DNA of 64,000 nucleotides, taken from assembly GCF_900107435.1 (NCBI RefSeq), contig NZ_FNPZ01000001.1:1646960-1710959 (forward strand), written 5' to 3'. Below the pieces are notes generated by a model. That model searched no databases. It was not told the DNA's origin and was given only the letters and a program-made list of their open reading frames with translations. The translations under genes were made by a program, and so were the position numbers. The DNA is from Herbiconiux ginsengi. Its GTDB lineage: Bacteria; Actinomycetota; Actinomycetes; Actinomycetales; Microbacteriaceae. This document shows positions 29,217 through 37,540 of the stretch, piece by piece. The stretch's first letter is position 1. Every line of letters begins with the position of its first letter.

Positions 29217-30167
29217 CTAGGGCAGCGCGTTCGCGTAGACGCACAACCGCGCGTAGCAGGCGCCGAGCAGGGGCGTCGGCACGCCGAGCGCGCTCCCGCG
29301 GTCGACCAGGTCGCCGATCACCGACTCCACCTCGATCGGCCGCCCCTCTTCGAGATCGCGGTACATCGACGTGGTGAACCGCGAGCCCTGCTCGGTCACC
29401 CGCTCGATCGCGGCGTCCACCACCCGCTCGCTCAGCGGGTAGCCGGATGCCGCGGCCACCGCTGCGCACTCCTCCACGATGGCCCGTGCCGTCTCCGGGC
29501 CGGTCGGGGTGGCGGCGACGCGCCCGACGGGCCCGCCCATCAGAGTCGTCACCGCGCCGCCCGAGGCGAGGAACACCCACTTCACCCACATGTCGGCCAG
29601 GATGTGCTCCGACAGCTTCGCCGTGTATTCCGCGCCGTCGCGGTTCGGAACCCGCAGTGTCTCGTCGACGGCCCGGATGCGTTCGCCGACCGAGCCGTCG
29701 AGCTCGCCGTAGGTCATGCTCGTGCCGGGCAGGAGGAGCCGCACGGTGCCGTCGCCGAGGAGCTGCGAGGAGGCGACGCAGAGTCCTCCGACGACGGCCT
29801 CCTGTCCGTACCGCTCGGCGAGCGTGTCGATGTGCTTCAGCCCGTTCAGGAGCGGCAGGATCGTCGTCTCGGGCCCGATGAACGGGGCGATGTCGTCGAT
29901 CACACCGTGCAGTGCATACGACTTCACGGCGAGCAGCACCAGGTCGAAGGAGTCGTGGTCTCCCACTGAGATGGCGCGGATGCCGGAGAAGGTCTCGACC
30001 GCATCCGGGCCGCCGGCGGGCAGCCGGCCCGCGATGCGCAGCCCGTCGCGCCTCAACGATTCGGCCCGGTTCTCGCGGGCGAGGAAGGTCACGTCGCGCC
30101 CGGCGGCGATCAGCCGTGAACCGAAGAATCCGCCGATGGCTCCCGCACCGACGATGAGTGTGCGCAT
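29217..30167 (-). CDS. ketopantoate reductase-like protein (ApbA/PanE family)
   Basis: This 316-residue NADPH-dependent oxidoreductase has the N-terminal Rossmann loop VGAGAIGGFFGSRL, a Lys in LAVKSY near residue 75 and a C-terminal all-helical domain of the PanE type. PanE reduces 2-dehydropantoate in pantothenate synthesis; many paralogues act on other 2-keto acids, so the symbol is withheld. The ATG at 30167 follows GGAGGAGG. It is divergent from the MFS gene. Confidence 0.87.
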   Translation of the reverse strand: MRTLIVGAGAIGGFFGSRLIAAGRDVTFLARENRAESLRRDGLRIAGRLPAGGPDAVETFSGIRAISVGDHDSFDLVLLAVKSYALHGVIDDIAPFIGPETTILPLLNGLKHIDTLAERYGQEAVVGGLCVASSQLLGDGTVRLLLPGTSMTYGELDGSVGERIRAVDETLRVPNRDGAEYTAKLSEHILADMWVKWVFLASGGAVTTLMGGPVGRVAATPTGPETARAIVEECAAVAAASGYPLSERVVDAAIERVTEQGSRFTTSMYRDLEEGRPIEVESVIGDLVDRGSALGVPTPLLGACYARLCVYANALP

Positions 30168-30223
30168 GTCTGCATCCTCCTCCGCGACGTGCCGCCGTGA
30201 CCTGTCACCTCCAACGCTACGCG

Positions 30224-30229
30224 TAAGAT
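30224..30229 (+). promoter_or_regulatory. -10 box of leaderless MFS promoter
   Basis: TAAGAT ends 7 nt before ATG 30237, with no ribosome binding site between. Confidence 0.5.
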
Positions 30230-30236
30230 CCGATTC

Positions 30237-31499
30237 ATGAGCCGACTCCCCAGCGCCCGGTTCCCATGGCCGCTCGTGGTCGGCATCGTCTTCATCGGCT
30301 TCATCCTGCGCGGGCCCCTGATCGCGGTCGCACCGATCACGGGCACGATCAGCGCCGACCTCTCGATGAACGCCGCCCAGGCGGGCCTGCTCACCAGTCT
30401 CCCCGTGCTCTGTTTCGCGCTGATCACGCCGTTCGCCTCGATCTTCGTCGGCAAGGCCGGGGCCAACTTCGCCACCACGATCGCGATCGTCGGGGTGGGG
30501 ATCGGCTCGATCGTACGCTCGGCGGGGGGTGTGGAGGCCACCTTCGCGGGCACGATCATCATGGGCGCGTTCATCACCATCGGCAATGTCGTGATCCCCG
30601 TGATCATCCGCCGCGACATCCGAGAGGAGCGCGTCGGCATCGTCACCGGCGCCTACACCTCGGCCATGAACGTGAGCTCGATGATCACCTCGCTCGCCAC
30701 CGTGCCGCTCGCGGTGATGTTCGGCTGGCGCGGGGCACTGCTGGCCTGGCTCGGCTTCGTGGTGCTCGCGGCGGTGGCCTGGCTCGTGGCGATCGGGCCG
30801 CGGCGGGCGTTCCACTGGGGTCCGACGCGGCGCTCGGTGGAGACGGGCGCGGTCGACACGGTGGTGATCGACACCCGCTCGGTGCCGCTCACGGGCGACG
30901 AGCCGCGCACCTGGCGCAACCTCTCGGCGGTGCTTCTCGCCCTCGCCTTCGCCGGCCAAGCGTTCTCCTACTACGGGCTCACCGCCTGGTTCCCCACGAT
31001 CCTCGAACAAGAAGTCGGTTACACCGCGGCCGAGGCGGGCGGCAGCTCCTCCATCTTCCAGATCGCGGCCGTCGTCGGCGCGCTCGGGGTTCCGCTGCTG
31101 TCGAAGCGCACCGGCATCCCGGTCACCTTCATCGGCGTCGCCGCGCTCTGGGTGAGCTTTCCGCTCGGCATGATCCTCGCGCCCTCCGCCTGGCTCGTCT
31201 GGGGCTTCCTCGGGGGTGTGGCACAGGGCGGCGGGATCACGATCGTGTTCATGCTGATCGTGCAGCTCGCCCTGAGCGGCACCCACGCGCGGCGGCTGTC
31301 GGCGATGATCCAGGGCGTGGGCTACGCCCTCGGTGCCACCGCTCCGACTCTGGTGGGCGCGGTGCACGACGCCACCGGCGCCTGGACCCTGCCGATCGGG
31401 GTGGTGCTCATCGCCACGCTGGTGTTCAGCGGGGCGGGGCTCGCCGGCGCGCTGCGGGCGACCGGGCCGCGGGGGCGGCGCACCGCGCTCAGCCGGTAG
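30237..31499 (+). CDS. MFS transporter (CynX/NimT-like)
   Basis: This 420-residue protein has twelve hydrophobic spans in two six-span halves. The opening segment GFILRGPLIAVAPITGTISADL and loop SMNAAQAGLLTSLPVLCFALITP are typical of the CynX/NimT cyanate/nitroimidazole-type branch of the major facilitator superfamily. A soluble loop with Arg and Asp lies near residues 180-225 between the halves. The substrate is unknown. Confidence 0.88.
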   Translation: MSRLPSARFPWPLVVGIVFIGFILRGPLIAVAPITGTISADLSMNAAQAGLLTSLPVLCFALITPFASIFVGKAGANFATTIAIVGVGIGSIVRSAGGVEATFAGTIIMGAFITIGNVVIPVIIRRDIREERVGIVTGAYTSAMNVSSMITSLATVPLAVMFGWRGALLAWLGFVVLAAVAWLVAIGPRRAFHWGPTRRSVETGAVDTVVIDTRSVPLTGDEPRTWRNLSAVLLALAFAGQAFSYYGLTAWFPTILEQEVGYTAAEAGGSSSIFQIAAVVGALGVPLLSKRTGIPVTFIGVAALWVSFPLGMILAPSAWLVWGFLGGVAQGGGITIVFMLIVQLALSGTHARRLSAMIQGVGYALGATAPTLVGAVHDATGAWTLPIGVVLIATLVFSGAGLAGALRATGPRGRRTALSR

Positions 31500-31562
31500 G
31501 CGGCGGCGGCCGGGCGCCCGGCTCGCCGCGGCCCCGGGCCTCTGTCTCGTGTCAGCGCGCCC

Positions 31563-31568
31563 TAGGCT
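31563..31568 (+). promoter_or_regulatory. -10 box of leaderless LLM oxidoreductase promoter
   Basis: TAGGCT ends 6 nt before GTG 31575. Confidence 0.5.
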
Positions 31569-31574
31569 TGACGG

Positions 31575-32495
31575 GTGGACTTCCGAATCTTCACCGAGCC
31601 CCAGCAGGGCGCCAGCTACGACGACCTCCTCGCGGTGGCACAGGCCACCGAACGCCTCGGCTTCGACGCGTTCTTCCGGTCGGATCACTACCTGCGGATG
31701 GGCGACGGCGATCCAGACCCCGGCCCCACGGATGCCTGGACCACGCTGGCCGGGCTCGCTCGCGAGACCTCGCGCATCCGGCTCGGCACGCTCGTCTCCT
31801 CGGTGACCTACCGCTACCCCGGCATCCTCGCCATCCAGGTCGCGCAGGTCGACCAGATGTCGGGAGGCCGTGCCGAACTCGGCCTCGGCACCGGGTGGTT
31901 CGAAGAGGAGCACCGGGCCTACGGCATCCCCTTCCCCGCGAAGCGTTTCGACCTGCTCGAGGAGCAGCTCGAGATCGTGACGGGGCTCTGGGCCACCGAG
32001 CCGGGCGAGACGTATTCGTTCCACGGGCAGCACTACACGTTGGAGAACTCGCCGGCATTGCCGAAGCCCGTGCAGTCGCCGCTGCCGGTGCTCGTCGGAG
32101 GCAAGGGTGCCCGTCGCACGCCGCTCTTGGCGGCGCGGTTCGCGAGCGAGTTCAACGTCCCGTTCCCGGAGCCGGGTTCCATTCCCGGCCTGTTCGAGAA
32201 CGTGCGCTCGGCCTGTGTCGAGCTCGGCCGTGACCCCGATGAGATCGTGTACTCGGTCGCCCAGATAGCGGTGGCGGGAGCGAATGACGCGGAGTTCGCC
32301 CGCCGTGCTGCGGCGATCGGCCGCGAGCCGGGAGAGTTGCGGCAGAACGGGCTCGCCGGCACCACGGCCGAGGTGGTGGACAAGATCGGAGCTTTGCGCG
32401 AGCAGGGTGTCGAGCGCGTCTACCTGCAGATCTTGGATCTCGCCGACCTAGACCACCTCGACTTCCTCGCCCGCGAGGTCGTTCCGCAGCTCTGA
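31575..32495 (+). CDS. LLM-class F420-dependent oxidoreductase
   Basis: This 306-residue TIM-barrel protein of the luciferase-like monooxygenase superfamily starts MDFRIFTEPQQGASYDDLL and has LGFDAFFRSDHYL, LGTLVSSVTYRYPGILA and the GRAELGLGTGWFEEEH loop typical of actinobacterial F420-dependent members. The cofactor is presumably F420 (or FMN); the substrate cannot be inferred. A monooxygenase-like gene follows at 45 bp with its own promoter-like box. Confidence 0.88.
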   Translation: MDFRIFTEPQQGASYDDLLAVAQATERLGFDAFFRSDHYLRMGDGDPDPGPTDAWTTLAGLARETSRIRLGTLVSSVTYRYPGILAIQVAQVDQMSGGRAELGLGTGWFEEEHRAYGIPFPAKRFDLLEEQLEIVTGLWATEPGETYSFHGQHYTLENSPALPKPVQSPLPVLVGGKGARRTPLLAARFASEFNVPFPEPGSIPGLFENVRSACVELGRDPDEIVYSVAQIAVAGANDAEFARRAAAIGREPGELRQNGLAGTTAEVVDKIGALREQGVERVYLQILDLADLDHLDFLAREVVPQL

Positions 32496-32527
32496 CCGAG
32501 GGCCGCGCCCGCCTGCCCGCAGCGGAA

Positions 32528-32533
32528 TAGTCT
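32528..32533 (+). promoter_or_regulatory. -10 box of leaderless promoter
   Basis: TAGTCT ends 6 nt before ATG 32540, with no Shine-Dalgarno sequence. Confidence 0.5.
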
Positions 32534-32539
32534 GGTGCC

Positions 32540-32830
32540 ATGACCGTGAATTCTCTGCTCGAACTGACCATCGCCCCCGAGTTCGTCGACGTGGCCGTCG
32601 ACCGCATCAACGGCGTGCTCGAGGTGACCCGGGCGTTCGAGGGCTGCCTCGGGGTCGACGTGATCGTCGACGTCGACGACCCGGCCCACATCGTGTTGCT
32701 CGAGAAGTGGACGACCATCGAGCGCGACGACGCCTACCGCGCCTTCCGGGCGACCCCGGAGGGCAAGAGCGACCTCGGCACGATCCTCGCCGGGCCGCCC
32801 ACGCTCACGCGGTACACGGTCGTCGAGTAG
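32540..32830 (+). CDS. antibiotic biosynthesis monooxygenase-like (ABM) protein
   Basis: This 96-residue ferredoxin-like alpha+beta protein has the ABM layout: an opening strand ELTIAPEF, helix, FEGCLGVDVIVDVDDPAHIVLLEKW, and a helix with AYRAFRATPEGKSDL. Relatives include quinone-forming monooxygenases and heme-degrading proteins; the specific activity is unknown. Confidence 0.8.
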   Translation: MTVNSLLELTIAPEFVDVAVDRINGVLEVTRAFEGCLGVDVIVDVDDPAHIVLLEKWTTIERDDAYRAFRATPEGKSDLGTILAGPPTLTRYTVVE

Positions 32831-32893
32831 GCGCCCGGCCGCCGTTCGCGCTGCGAGAAGTCCGGGGCTCTCGCCGGGTTGCCGGCGCCGCAG

Positions 32894-34048
32894 TCAGTCG
32901 AACCGTGCTGTTGCCAGGCGGTGGAGCCGCAGGGCATCGCTCAGCCGAATACGGCCGGCCGGGGTTCGCGGATCGAATCCGAGTGCCTCGGCGAGATCGG
33001 CCGCACGGGCCTGCATGGTCGAGTGGTGCACGCCGGCGAGGATGGCCGCGGCGCGCACGCTGTCGGTGCGCGCGAGGGCGTCGAGCACCTCGAGGGCGTC
33101 GGTGGTGCGGTCGTGACCGCCGCGCGCGCCTGTGGCGACGGCGCCGACCGCCTCGACGTCCGGATGCGTCGCTCGGCCCGCGTCGGCGGCCTCGGCCGCG
33201 AGCAGCACCACGCCGAGGTCGTCAGCGCGGAGCACCGGTTCGCGTGGGCTCGTCATACGGAGCGCCAGAATGGCGGACGCCCACGATGCAGCGAGGTCGA
33301 GAGGCGCCGCCGCCGTTCCGATGCCCGTGCGCGTCGTCGCGCTCGTCGCTTTCACCGTGTCCGTGGCCGGCCCGACGGGGGTACTGGTCGTCTCCTGCCC
33401 CTCGTCCAGCAGCAGGATTCGAGCGCGCACCCGGCCGGCCGCGGTGTCGACGACCACTCCGCGCGGGTCATCGCGCGAGTCTCGTGCAGGTTGTGCCGCG
33501 ATCCTCACCAGGGGGACTCCGTCGAGTCGCAACCGGCGCACCGCGTCGGCACGCGCATCCGGGGTCTCGTCCGGACTCAGGAGGATCTCGAGAGCGCGTC
33601 GTTCCTGCACGGCGGGGCTCGAACGGTCGAGTGAGATGCTGAGGCCGATGGCGAGGCGTTCGAGAACCATGGCGTCGTTGGCGTGCGGTGTTCCGGTGCG
33701 TTCGATCCAGACGCGGCCGCCATCCGGGAGCGGATGCGTGAGCCAGGGTTCACTCGCGGATGCCGGGCTCCGGGCGGGTGTCTCGCCTGCGTGCGTCCGC
33801 TGTCCGCGTGCATCGACCCGCATGGTCGTCGAGGCCGCCGGGGCGGTCGCCGTCGTGTTCGTGCTTCCCGTCGCAGCAGGCGCGCCGGAGGTGAATCCTG
33901 CCGCACATCCGCACAGCACTGCCGCTCCGCGGAGCAGCACCTCGAGACTCGCGTGGCCCTCGACGAGCGCGTCGAAGTAGGCGATCACCTTCAGGCTCTC
34001 GCTGGCCTCGGGATCGAGGGCTGTCAAGCGTCCGACAAGTTCTTGCAT
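32894..34048 (-). CDS. PucR-type helix-turn-helix regulator
   Basis: This 384-residue protein has a C-terminal PucR-like helix-turn-helix (RAAAILAGVHHSTMQARAADLAEALGFDP...GRIRLSDALRLHRLA). The N-terminal 330 residues form an uncharacterised sensor region rich in Ala, Thr and Asp, with a low-complexity segment near residues 55-95. PucR family members control purine or other catabolic genes. It is upstream of nothing on its own strand, so its target could be the esterase next door or a distant operon. Confidence 0.75.
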   Translation of the reverse strand: MQELVGRLTALDPEASESLKVIAYFDALVEGHASLEVLLRGAAVLCGCAAGFTSGAPAATGSTNTTATAPAASTTMRVDARGQRTHAGETPARSPASASEPWLTHPLPDGGRVWIERTGTPHANDAMVLERLAIGLSISLDRSSPAVQERRALEILLSPDETPDARADAVRRLRLDGVPLVRIAAQPARDSRDDPRGVVVDTAAGRVRARILLLDEGQETTSTPVGPATDTVKATSATTRTGIGTAAAPLDLAASWASAILALRMTSPREPVLRADDLGVVLLAAEAADAGRATHPDVEAVGAVATGARGGHDRTTDALEVLDALARTDSVRAAAILAGVHHSTMQARAADLAEALGFDPRTPAGRIRLSDALRLHRLATARFD

Positions 34049-34106
34049 CGCGACCGTTCACCGTCGACGGGTCGGGGAATCCGTCAGCTCACCTTACCGA
34101 CCGGAC

Positions 34107-34137
34107 GGCCGCGACGCCCGGGTGCGGCATCGCGGCC
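34107..34137 (-). terminator. hairpin downstream of the esterase gene
   Basis: GGCCGCG...GCC pairs with GGC...CGCGGCC around a short loop, with a two-base internal mismatch. It lies 9 bp after the esterase stop at 34146 on the minus strand. Confidence 0.5.
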
Positions 34138-34145
34138 ACGGCGGA

Positions 34146-35114
34146 TCACACGCCGAAGGTGCGGGCTACCCAGGCGGTGCGGGTGGCGCGGGCGATCATC
34201 GAGAGGGTGGCCTGCGGGGCCATGAGGTCGGAGCCGTGGAACGCGCCGGGCCAGACGTGCAGTTCGGCCTGCCCGCCGGAGGCCCAGATGGCGGTGGCGT
34301 AAGCCACGTCCTCATCGCGGAAGACCTCGGCCGATCCGACGTCGATGAACGCGGGCGGCAGGCCCGAGAGGTCGGTGGCGCGGGAAGGTGCGGCGTAGAT
34401 CGAGACCTCGTCGCCGTGCCGGCGGTCGCCGAGGAGGGCGTTCCAGCCGGTGTCGTTGCTGCCGCGATCCCAGACTCCGATGCCGATGTACTGGTGGCTC
34501 GACACGGTGGTGTTGCGGTCGTCGATCATCGGGTACATCAGACACTGGCCGATGAGAGCAGGGCCTTTGCGGTCGCGGGCGAGCAAGGCGGTGCCGGCGG
34601 CGAGACCGCCTCCGGCGCTGCCGCCCGCGATGAGGAGACGCTCGGGGTCGATACCCAGCTCGGCGGCGTGCTCCGCCGTCCACACGAGGCCGGCGTAGCA
34701 GTCCTCCACGGGTGCGGGATCGGGGTTCTCGGGGGCGAGGCGGTATTCGACCGAGACGGCGACCGCATCCATCACCTCGACCCATTCGAGGAAGACGTCG
34801 GCTCCGGTGAAGCGGTCGCCGATGATCATCCCGCCACCATGGGTGTGGTAGATGCCGGGGCCGGCCGTGGTGTGGTCGGTGCGGCGGAAGATCGACACGA
34901 TCAGGTCGGGTGCGCCAGCCGGGCCGGGAATCGTGCGCTCGACATGTTCGATCGGGCGGCCCTCGAGCAGTTGATCGATCGGGGCGGTGACGCCGGCCGA
35001 GCGCAGAGGTGCGATCATCTCGGGCGTGAGCGTCGCGGGCAGCTGGTCGCCGAGCACGGCTAGCACCGCCTGGAGTTCGACGTCGTAGGGCGGGCGGGAG
35101 TCGATCGTGGTCAT
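34146..35114 (-). CDS. alpha/beta hydrolase, HSL-type esterase/lipase
   Basis: This 322-residue hydrolase of the hormone-sensitive-lipase family has the oxyanion motif YHTHGGGMIIGD, nucleophile elbow IAGGSAGGGLAAG (Gly-Gly-Ser in place of GDSAG), an Asp in PAFIDVGSAEVFRDED and His in WPGAFHGSD, so the triad is complete. It likely cleaves short-chain esters. The reading frame is open much further upstream, but that part is Pro/Arg/His-rich and ATG 35114, with GGAGAG before it, is the natural start. Confidence 0.9.
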   Translation of the reverse strand: MTTIDSRPPYDVELQAVLAVLGDQLPATLTPEMIAPLRSAGVTAPIDQLLEGRPIEHVERTIPGPAGAPDLIVSIFRRTDHTTAGPGIYHTHGGGMIIGDRFTGADVFLEWVEVMDAVAVSVEYRLAPENPDPAPVEDCYAGLVWTAEHAAELGIDPERLLIAGGSAGGGLAAGTALLARDRKGPALIGQCLMYPMIDDRNTTVSSHQYIGIGVWDRGSNDTGWNALLGDRRHGDEVSIYAAPSRATDLSGLPPAFIDVGSAEVFRDEDVAYATAIWASGGQAELHVWPGAFHGSDLMAPQATLSMIARATRTAWVARTFGV

Positions 35115-35674
35115 GGGTCTCTCCAATGCTGTGCGTCGGTGCACCGTGCCACGTCGTCGTGGCAGCGTTTGTCCATGCTCGCGGAATCGCTGTGTCCCTC
35201 GCCACCGCCACTCGCACGCGATCCACCGCTCGCGGCCCGCCGTATGGCGGTCGGCCGCGGTGGCCGTCGCGTGCGTCGGAGGCATATGGGTGGGGTAGGC
35301 GGGTGGACCGGCCGGAGTGGGTTCCGCCGCGGCCCGCCTGTCCGCACGAACCAGTCGAATCCCCGGTCGAAGGATGGGGTTTCGCTGGTCCGCGCCGCCG
35401 GAAGGCAGGCTGTTTCGCCGACACCCGAGCGTGGGATGTGCCGCCGTGTTTGTTCGCGGCCGTGCTCCAGCGTGTGAACAAGCCCCTCGCTTCCGTCGCG
35501 CCGCCGATCGCGGGCGGGTGTGTCGGCGCTGAGCTGGGTGCAGTCGTTGGGTGCGCGGGCTGGTGTGGTGGTGTGTCGGCGGCCGGGTGGGCTGCTCCTG
35601 GTGAGGTGCGGTGGCTGGTCGGGACGTGGTCCGTGGCGGTGTGTGCCGGGGCTGTCTCGGCCTGCCCCGCTGGT
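35115..35674. other. 560-bp non-coding gap with an HNH gene remnant
   Basis: This stretch between the esterase start and the HNH gene stop is open in several frames, but the translations are Pro/Arg/His/Thr-rich and match no family. The part nearest the HNH gene contains the degenerate duplicate described at 35541-35624. The rest should hold the esterase promoter; I see no strong motif. Confidence 0.5.
35541..35624 (-). pseudogene. degenerate duplicate of the 3' end of the HNH gene
   Basis: These 84 bases align without gaps to 35676-35759, the 3' end of the HNH gene, at a constant offset of 135 bp with 68 of 84 identities. The minus-strand translation reads RPDQPPHLTRSSPPGRRHTT against DPDRPRHLNWRSPHGRQHTT in the gene, and ends PND in both. 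The stop TGA has become TGC. Similarity fades on both sides. It is a leftover of a second DUF222/HNH copy or of a tandem duplication. Confidence 0.75.
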
Positions 35675-37087
35675 TCAGTCGTTGGGTGGGGGTGGTGGTG
35701 CGGTGGTGTGTTGGCGGCCGTGGGGGCTGCGCCAGTTGAGGTGTCGGGGCCTGTCGGGATCGGGTTCGACGGTCCAGCGGGTGTTGTGTTTGAGGTGGTG
35801 GTGCCGGGGGCAGAGGTAGGTGAGGCTCTCGGGGGTGGTGGTGCCGCCGTGGGCCCAGTCCATGGTGTGGTCGAGTTCGCATCGGTTGGCGCGTCGGTTG
35901 CAGCCGGGGAATCGGCAGGTCTGGTCGATGGCGGCGAGCACGAGGCGGAGTTCGGGTGCGGCGCTGTACCGCTCCCGGCCGCTGCCGTCGCCCGCGTCGG
36001 GGTGACTGCCGACCGGTGCGCCACCGGTGGGGCGCTGGTCGGTGGGCGCGGCCGCCTCGGTGGCGGAGTCAGCGTCGGCGTCCGCTCTGGGAAGGCGGTC
36101 ACCGGCGGTGGGGGTGCTGGTGGTGGGGTGGTCGGCGACCGGACGGCCGCGGTGTCGGGTGATCATGGTGGGTTCCCGGGTGACGGGGTGGGTGAGGATC
36201 CGGAGGAAGGTGGGCGCGGTCGCGGCGATGGCCCGGGCGGTGTCGGGGTCGATGGGCCCATACCCGTGCAGGTCACCGGGCTGGTCGGTGGTTCCGGCGA
36301 TGGTGGTGGCGGGCACGGTGACGAGCACGTTCGCGGTGATCGACGCGGGCCGGGCCGGGTTGCCGGGGGTGAGGATCAGGCGGGTGAGGGCGTCGGCGCG
36401 GCGCTGCAAATGCGTCCGCGGGTCCGTATCGGAGCGTTCGGCGCGGGCGATTTTGTCGAGGAGGTCATCGATCGCGATCGCCTCCACCGCGGGGAGGTGA
36501 TGGGTGAGGGTCGCCATCCCGTCACACTCGGGTGAGAGCCACACGCTGCGTTCCTCGCGGGCCTGCCGGTGACGGATCGTGATCGAGTCGGGGTGGGCGG
36601 TCTCCCGGAGACGACGTGCCCGCTCCGCGAACCGGTGCGCCGGCAGCACCGCCGCCTCTGCGAGCAGCCGGGCCTCGAACCCGGGTCGCGCGTGGGCGGG
36701 GAGGGTGCAGGCGTGAGCGATCAGGTGCCGGGCATGCAACCCGGACACCCGCCCGTGTTCGAGGGCGGTGAGGGTGGCGGGGTAGTCGTGGACGAGGTGT
36801 TCGGCGTCGTTGATCATCCGCGCCACGGTCCGCTCCGACCGCCGGGTCGCGGTCGCGATCTCGACCGCGACCAGCCGCCGTTCCCCCTCCCGCGCCTCGG
36901 ACAACCCGCGCCCGGTCGGGGAGGACAGGGCGGCCCGCTCGTCCGCGATCCGACCCACCGCGGCCAGACACCGGGCCCGGCGCGCATCCAGGCTCGCGGT
37001 GGCCCGGTCGATGTCGTGGAGTTCATCGATCGCGGTGTCCAGGCGCGCGTCGAGTTCCTCGGTGCGGGCCACAACCAAACTCTTCAT
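35675..37087 (-). CDS. DUF222 / HNH endonuclease domain protein (13E12-repeat type)
   Basis: This 470-residue protein has an N-terminal helical DUF222 domain (about 1-300) followed by an HNH nuclease motif near residues 390-440, with the metal/catalytic residues in CRFPGCNRRANRCELDHTMDWAHGG and YLCPRHHHLKH. Such proteins are multicopy in many actinobacteria (13E12 repeat family) and are thought to be mobile or selfish, but their role is not settled. The ORF is intact. A remnant of another copy's 3' end lies immediately downstream. Confidence 0.88.
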   Translation of the reverse strand: MKSLVVARTEELDARLDTAIDELHDIDRATASLDARRARCLAAVGRIADERAALSSPTGRGLSEAREGERRLVAVEIATATRRSERTVARMINDAEHLVHDYPATLTALEHGRVSGLHARHLIAHACTLPAHARPGFEARLLAEAAVLPAHRFAERARRLRETAHPDSITIRHRQAREERSVWLSPECDGMATLTHHLPAVEAIAIDDLLDKIARAERSDTDPRTHLQRRADALTRLILTPGNPARPASITANVLVTVPATTIAGTTDQPGDLHGYGPIDPDTARAIAATAPTFLRILTHPVTREPTMITRHRGRPVADHPTTSTPTAGDRLPRADADADSATEAAAPTDQRPTGGAPVGSHPDAGDGSGRERYSAAPELRLVLAAIDQTCRFPGCNRRANRCELDHTMDWAHGGTTTPESLTYLCPRHHHLKHNTRWTVEPDPDRPRHLNWRSPHGRQHTTAPPPPPND

Positions 37088-37540
37088 GAGGTTTATTCAA
37101 ACACCAGCCACCGACATTGAACCCCGGGAACCTGACGGGCTGCCGCGCGCTCCGCGCTTGCCAACAATGAACCGGGGCTGACTCGGATAAATGGATGCGT
37201 CGAGACCAAGCCACGCGCATCCGTCGCTTTCCAGGAAACTCAGCCACATTCCATCGTCGGCGAGCGCGCAGCGCGGCAGCCATCGACAGGATGGGCCCGG
37301 TCGTGTAATGTGGATCGGTCGGCTCTGGACACCGCGAGTTGCATCGTGGAAGGGTTTTGTAAGTCTGGTGGGCCGGTTTCCCAGTCAGTGCGCTGTTGCG
37401 CTGGTCACTGGTGAATGTCGCGTACGACACGGCCCCGGATACGAAACGACCGGGTTCTAGTTAGCACTTCAACACGAGCGCTTGCGAGCGCAAGAACGGT
37501 GTGGGGAAGTGCGCGCAATTGAATAAACCCGGAAAGAAAC
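37088..37540. other. 453-bp gap with the long leader of the DEAD-box helicase
   Basis: This is a region between divergent genes with no convincing ORF. It is less GC-rich than its surroundings near 37290-37540. A small hairpin-forming sequence (GCTTGCGAGCGCAAG) lies near 37480, and GGAAAG just precedes the helicase ATG. A long structured leader is plausible for an RNA helicase that is cold-regulated, but I find no recognised riboswitch. Confidence 0.4.

Noticed and set aside
35126-36535. Long plus-strand frame rich in Gly and Val opposite the HNH gene.
   Set aside because: It is antisense to a gene with an intact HNH motif, and its low-complexity sequence has no family resemblance.
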